DNA of 64,000 bases from Parasponia andersonii (taxonomy: Eukaryota; Streptophyta; Magnoliopsida; Rosales; Cannabaceae): contig JXTB01000510.1 of assembly GCA_002914805.1 (NCBI GenBank), positions 62,001-126,000 of the forward strand, given 5' to 3'. Of the stretch, positions 59,863 to 64,000 are shown piece after piece (position 1 is the stretch's first letter; each line of letters begins with the position of its first letter). Made by a program: the position numbers and the translations under genes. A model generated the notes under the pieces. It had not been told where the DNA came from and searched no databases. It saw only the letters and a list, made by a program, of their open reading frames with translations.

Positions 59863-60604
59863 NNNNNNNNNNNNNNNNNNNNNNNNNNNNNNNNNNNNNN
59901 NNNNNNNNNNNNNNNNNNNNNNNNNNNNNNNNNNNNNNNNNNNNNNNNNNNNNNNNNNNNNNNNNNNNNNNNNNNNNNNNNNNNNNNNNNNNNNNNNNNN
60001 NNNNNNNNNNNNNNNNNNNNNNNNNNNNNNNNNNNNNNNNNNNNNNNNNNNNNNNNNNNNNNNNNNNNNNNNNNNNNNNNNNNNNNNNNNNNNNNNNNNN
60101 NNNNNNNNNNNNNNNNNNNNNNNNNNNNNNNNNNNNNNNNNNNNNNNNNNNNNNNNNNNNNNNNNNNNNNNNNNNNNNNNNNNNNNNNNNNNNNNNNNNN
60201 NNNNNNNNNNNNNNNNNNNNNNNNNNNNNNNNNNNNNNNNNNNNNNNNNNNNNNNNNNNNNNNNNNNNNNNNNNNNNNNNNNNNNNNNNNNNNNNNNNNN
60301 NNNNNNNNNNNNNNNNNNNNNNNNNNNNNNNNNNNNNNNNNNNNNNNNNNNNNNNNNNNNNNNNNNNNNNNNNNNNNNNNNNNNNNNNNNNNNNNNNNNN
60401 NNNNNNNNNNNNNNNNNNNNNNNNNNNNNNNNNNNNNNNNNNNNNNNNNNNNNNNNNNNNNNNNNNNNNNNNNNNNNNNNNNNNNNNNNNNNNNNNNNNN
60501 NNNNNNNNNNNNNNNNNNNNNNNNNNNNNNNNNNNNNNNNNNNNNNNNNNNNNNNNNNNNNNNNNNNNNNNNNNNNNNNNNNNNNNNNNNNNNNNNNNNN
60601 NNNN
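59863..60604. other. Assembly gap (742 N)
   Basis: Undetermined bases. The sequences immediately left and right are parts of two copies of the same retrotransposon segment. Open frames that span the gap have no meaning. Confidence 0.99.
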
Positions 60605-62358
60605 ATATGAGGATCTCGCCAAAAATGTCAATGCTACAAGGCCTCATGGCATCAAACTGGGTAATGCAGCCAATACATCTCCTGAGGATATGGAGATAGT
60701 TCCAGTCACTCCCAAAATAGTTTTAATCTGAAAAGACACCCTTCCCGACGGTTAAATAGCATACACTTTCTGAAGATGTGGCAAGGTCAGCAATGGCTTC
60801 GCGAGTTCTCAAACAGAATATGCCGAAGAGATAGAGACAATTCCCCTCACACCTGAAAAATTACAAGACACGCCTTCACACCCGTAAGATGGATTAAAAA
60901 AGATCAATTTGGGTATCGAAGGAGAAGAAAAGCCAACTTTCATCTCTGCTAATTTGGACACTGAATTCTGAGCTGCTTTACTCCCACTCCTTAAAGAATA
61001 CCCGATGTCTTCGCTTGGTCTTACGAAGATATGCCAGGAACCTCACTATTAAACTTGTTAAGCAAGCAGCCAGAAATTTTAGCACTCATATCCAGCTCCA
61101 AATTCAAAACGAAGTCTAGAAGCTCTTTGATGCAGGATTCATCCGACCTTGTGTACATGCTATTTGGTTAGCCAATATTGTTCCTGTTAAAAAGAAGAAT
61201 TTCCAAATCTGAATCTGCATAGACTTTCGTGATCTAAATAAAGTATGCTCGAAGGATGACTTTCCACTTCCAAACCTCGACATGCTCATAGATGCCACGG
61301 CCAATCCCGAAATGTTCTATTTTATGGATGGGTTCAGTGGCTATAATTAAATAAGATGGGTCCAAAAAATGTGATCAAGAAGGCGTTTTGTACTCTTTTC
61401 AGAAATATTTAGTATGTTGTCATACCATTCAGCCTCAAGAATGTTGGCACCACATATCAATAAGCTATGACTGCCATATTCTATGATATAATTTACGATT
61501 ATATCGAGGACTATGTCGACGATCTTATAGTCAAGTCCCATAAACGAGAGATGTACCTCGACCACTAAAGAAAAGTATTTATATGCTGTCGACAATATAA
61601 CCTCAAAATGAACTCGATAAAATGTGCATTTGGTGTCTCTAATGGCAAGTTTCTTGGCTTTTTAGTGTACAAATAAGGTATCAAAATTAACAATGATAAG
61701 ACCAAAGATATAGTCAACATGTCTCGGCCCCAAGATCTCAAGCAGTTAAGTTAGTTTATTAGGAAGATTTCTTATCTCTGAAGATTTATTCCTACCTTAG
61801 CTACTATCATCAAGCCTCTACACCAACTCACCAAGAAGTAGGTAGAATTCAAGTGGGAACCAAAGCTTAAGCATGCGCTCAATGAAATCAATAAAATCCT
61901 CACTCACCACAAGTCATGATCACTCTGTCTGCATAAAAAGAATTGCTTCTCTATTTTTCTACCTCTGACGAAGCAGTTGGAGTACTCATAACATAAGAAT
62001 CTAATGGGCAAGAGAAACCAATCTACTATCTTAGTCGACTGCTCAAGGGTCCAGAGAAAAATTATTCCTTCAATGATAAACTTTGTGTTGTACTTGCCTA
62101 TGCAATACAAAACTTCGACACTACATGCTCACTCATAAAGTGAAGGTGATCACCAACTCTGACCCGATTAAGTTTCTCCTCCAGAAGTCTATTCTTAACG
62201 AGCAATATGCTAAATGGATGTCATACTTAGTGAGCTCAACATATCAGAGGAAAAATCAAAAGCAATCAAGAGTCAAGCCCTAGCTGAATTACTCAAATAC
62301 ACCAAACACACTCTTAATAAGGAAGTGCTCTCAGTAGAAGATAGAGAAGATGAATGGA
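60605..62358 (+). pseudogene. Protease-RT-RNase H segment, copy 2
   Basis: This is a near copy of 58107-59862 with scattered substitutions and a net 2-base length difference. It keeps the RT core (FYFMDGFSGYN and an intact YVDDL site near 61514-61528) and the Ty3-type RNase H. It shares inactivating positions with copy 1: the stop after FSGYN (TAA, 61348-61350) and a stop after TYQ (TAA at 61461-61463 where copy 1 has TGA). It also has its own 1-base deletion just after 61350. Confidence 0.85.
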
Positions 62359-62588
62359 CATTATACTTCGACGGTGCCTCGATTCACAGCGAAGAGAGTG
62401 CTGGGATTGTACTCACTAATAATCATGGAGAAATTTTCAAGAAAGTCGTCAAATTAGACTTCCCATACTCCAACAATGAAGCCGAGTATAGGGCTTTGGT
62501 TATTGTCTTAGATTTGGCCAATGATATAAAGATCTCTAAATTAAGAATCTATAGGGATTCTAATTTGATCATCAAGCAATTAGATTGA
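62214..62588 (+). pseudogene. Archaeal-type second RNase H domain (aRH) of the Tat-like element
   Basis: This open stretch of 124 codons reads through EWTLYFDGASIHSEESAGIV, NNEAEYRALV and RIYRDSNLIIKQL. These carry the D, E, D acidic residues of the archaeal-type RNase H that Tat elements have in addition to the usual one. It is among the longest intact frames left in the element and is stopped by TGA at 62586-62588. Downstream, ADALVTLVLKI-like sequence (about 62702-62735) is the end of the domain. Confidence 0.8.
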
Positions 62589-63259
62589 GAATTCGGAGTC
62601 AAAGAATATGCTCTACTCAAATATCGAAAAGAAATTCGAAAGAAACTCCACAGCTTCGCCAATTATGAAATGTAGTACATCCCCTAGTCACAAAATAAGT
62701 ATGCTGACGCTCTCGTGACTTTGGTACTCAAGATTACCCGAACCAAAGAAAATCTCATTCAAATCCCTTTGGTGACTAAGGTGGAACCCATTCCTTCAGT
62801 GGCACCATCTCTAAGTGATTAGATCTATCCTATCAAAGAAAGGATAGAAAAGCCCAATGTCTAGAGCCTCAAAGAGACCAAGTCATACATTGTGATCAAC
62901 GACCATCCTTATCGAAGGTTGTCCAGTAGTGTCATAGCCAAGTGCATTAATATGAAGCTCAGTGAAACAATCCTCTAAGAAATCCATAATAAGGCTTGTG
63001 GTCTGGAAGGTCCATCACTTGGCCGTTGAGTTCAGAGGTCAGGTTACTACTGGCCTAATCTCAAAGACTAAGTTGATGAATTACAAAAGAATTGCTAACA
63101 GTACCAACTTACAATTGACCATAAAGAAAGTTGTTACACAGAAGTGTAAGATGAGAGAAAAAAAAATCTATATCAACTTTCTCAACTCTAGTCAAATGCC
63201 AGATGATGACCCCTCGACTATTCTAGTCATATAGAAAATTGAGAAAATATTTATTCATA

Positions 63260-64000
63260 CTGGTTTACCTGTTCAGATATAGCTTCCAAGGAAAGCCCTA
63301 AAATACTTAGGGCCAACTGAAATTGGCATAGCTCTCAGAGAGATCCACACTAGAGACTCCAACGGACATATGAAAGGTCGTCATCTCTTCGAACAACTGC
63401 TCATTATCGGTTATTATTGGCCAACTATGGAGAAGGATGCCATGGAATTTGTCAGAAAATGTGACACCTACCAAAAGCATGCTAATCTTATCCATACCCC
63501 CACTGTCGAATTGGGAAGCGTCCATTCACTGTGGCCATTTCACATTTGGTCCATTAATCTCACTGGGCCTATATCTCCTCCTGCTAGAGGAAAAATTTGG
63601 ATTCTGGCAGCTACAGAAAATTTCACTAAGTGGTCTGAGGCAATTGTCCTCAAAAGAGCCACATCTGAAACTACCACTAACTTTGTGAGGGAATACATCA
63701 TTTGTCGTTTTAGGATACCCTGTAGAATAATATCAGACAATGGGACACCCTTCACAAGACAATCCTTTCAATCCCTAATAGAAAAATATCATATTTTCCA
63801 TGGATATTCTACACAATATTATCCCCAAGGCAATGGTGCGATTGAGGCCTTCAATAAAACCTTGGTAGCCATTATCAAGCGAATGATCGATGCCAAGTTT
63901 ATTCAATGAGATAAGTGCTTACCCTCAGCACCCTAGGCCTATATGGTTTCTAAAAATGCCACAACCAAACAGACGCCATTTTCTATGGTGTATGGAGCTG
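63260..64000 (+). pseudogene. Integrase of the Tat-like element (cut by window end)
   Basis: The frame 63370-63909 covers the H2C2-type zinc region (GYYWPTMEKDAMEFVRKCDT, where the second Cys of CDxC is Tyr) and the catalytic core. Of the D-D-E triad, the first Asp is Asn (WSINLTG); the second (ISDNGTPF) and the Glu (GAIEAFNKT) remain. A stop occurs at 63907-63909, after which TKQTPFSMVYGA-like sequence continues to the window edge. It is inactive as written. Confidence 0.85.

Larger units (their letters stand above)
53600..64000 (+). mobile_element. Decayed Tat-lineage (Ogre-like) Ty3/gypsy retrotransposon, 3' end outside the window
   Basis: Order of parts: LTR, tRNA-Arg-type primer-binding site, gag, protease, reverse transcriptase, RNase H, second archaeal-type RNase H, integrase. 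The second RNase H and the primer-binding site are established marks of the Tat lineage. The element is dead: gag and pol have many in-frame stops and frameshifts. A 742-base gap interrupts it, and the protease-to-RNase H portion occurs on both sides of the gap. The left boundary is approximate because I could not fix the LTR start; the right LTR is not in the window. Confidence 0.85.

Noticed and set aside
59718..60731. Open frames of 250-337 codons
   Set aside because: They are created by reading through the 742 N; only the short ends are real sequence.

Overview
The window looks like nuclear DNA from a eudicot plant. It is AT-rich and gene-poor, with GT-AG introns, plant-only gene families (a P-class PPR protein, an ERF repressor with an EAR motif, a plant linker histone H1, a MUSTANG-type domesticated transposase, a chloroplast pfkB kinase, MIR166) and Ty3/gypsy retrotransposons. 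The species cannot be fixed from the sequence. One ambiguous base (14485) and one 742-base run of N (59863-60604) mark assembly limits.

Layout. 1-9.6 kb is gene-dense: a five-exon NARA5-like pfkB carbohydrate kinase (1033-4326, +) and an intronless MUSTANG-like MULE-derived protein (6862-9138, +). At 10.0-12.2 kb lies a long GC-contrasting LTR followed by a degenerate initiator-Met primer-binding site, the start of a truncated Ty3/gypsy element. The AT-rich stretch to 19.4 kb contains a MIR166 precursor (15411-15553, +) with a TATA box about 140 bases upstream. A 660-residue PPR gene follows (19404-21386, -), then an eight-exon NADKc-type P-loop kinase (24493-28217, +) and a two-exon histone H1 gene (30076-31103, -).

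From 31 to 50 kb there is no intact gene. It holds small inverted-repeat elements, tandem duplications, a LINE RNase H remnant with a poly(A) tail (about 42250-42601), a C48/Ulp1-like protease remnant set in a degenerate TTGAC/GTCAA minisatellite (37.7-39.3 kb), and a 648-bp retroposon with a 19-bp target-site duplication (45326-46011). An intronless ERF repressor gene is at 50933-51481 (+).

From about 53.6 kb to the end is a decayed Tat-lineage (Ogre-like) Ty3/gypsy element: LTR, tRNA-Arg-type primer-binding site, gag, protease, RT, RNase H, archaeal-type second RNase H and integrase, cut by the window end. Its protease-RT-RNase H part occurs twice, on either side of the N gap. The two copies share inactivating stop codons.

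The genes do not form a pathway; this is an ordinary plant chromosomal neighbourhood. Two act in chloroplast or NAD(P) metabolism (NARA5-like, NADKc-like), one in organelle RNA processing (PPR), one in chromatin (H1), and three in nuclear regulation (MIR166, the ERF repressor, and possibly the MUSTANG protein). I found no convincing unknown multi-gene system. The most useful second looks are the MIR166 locus, the TSD-flanked retroposon, the duplicated Tat segment at the gap and the TTGAC minisatellite.
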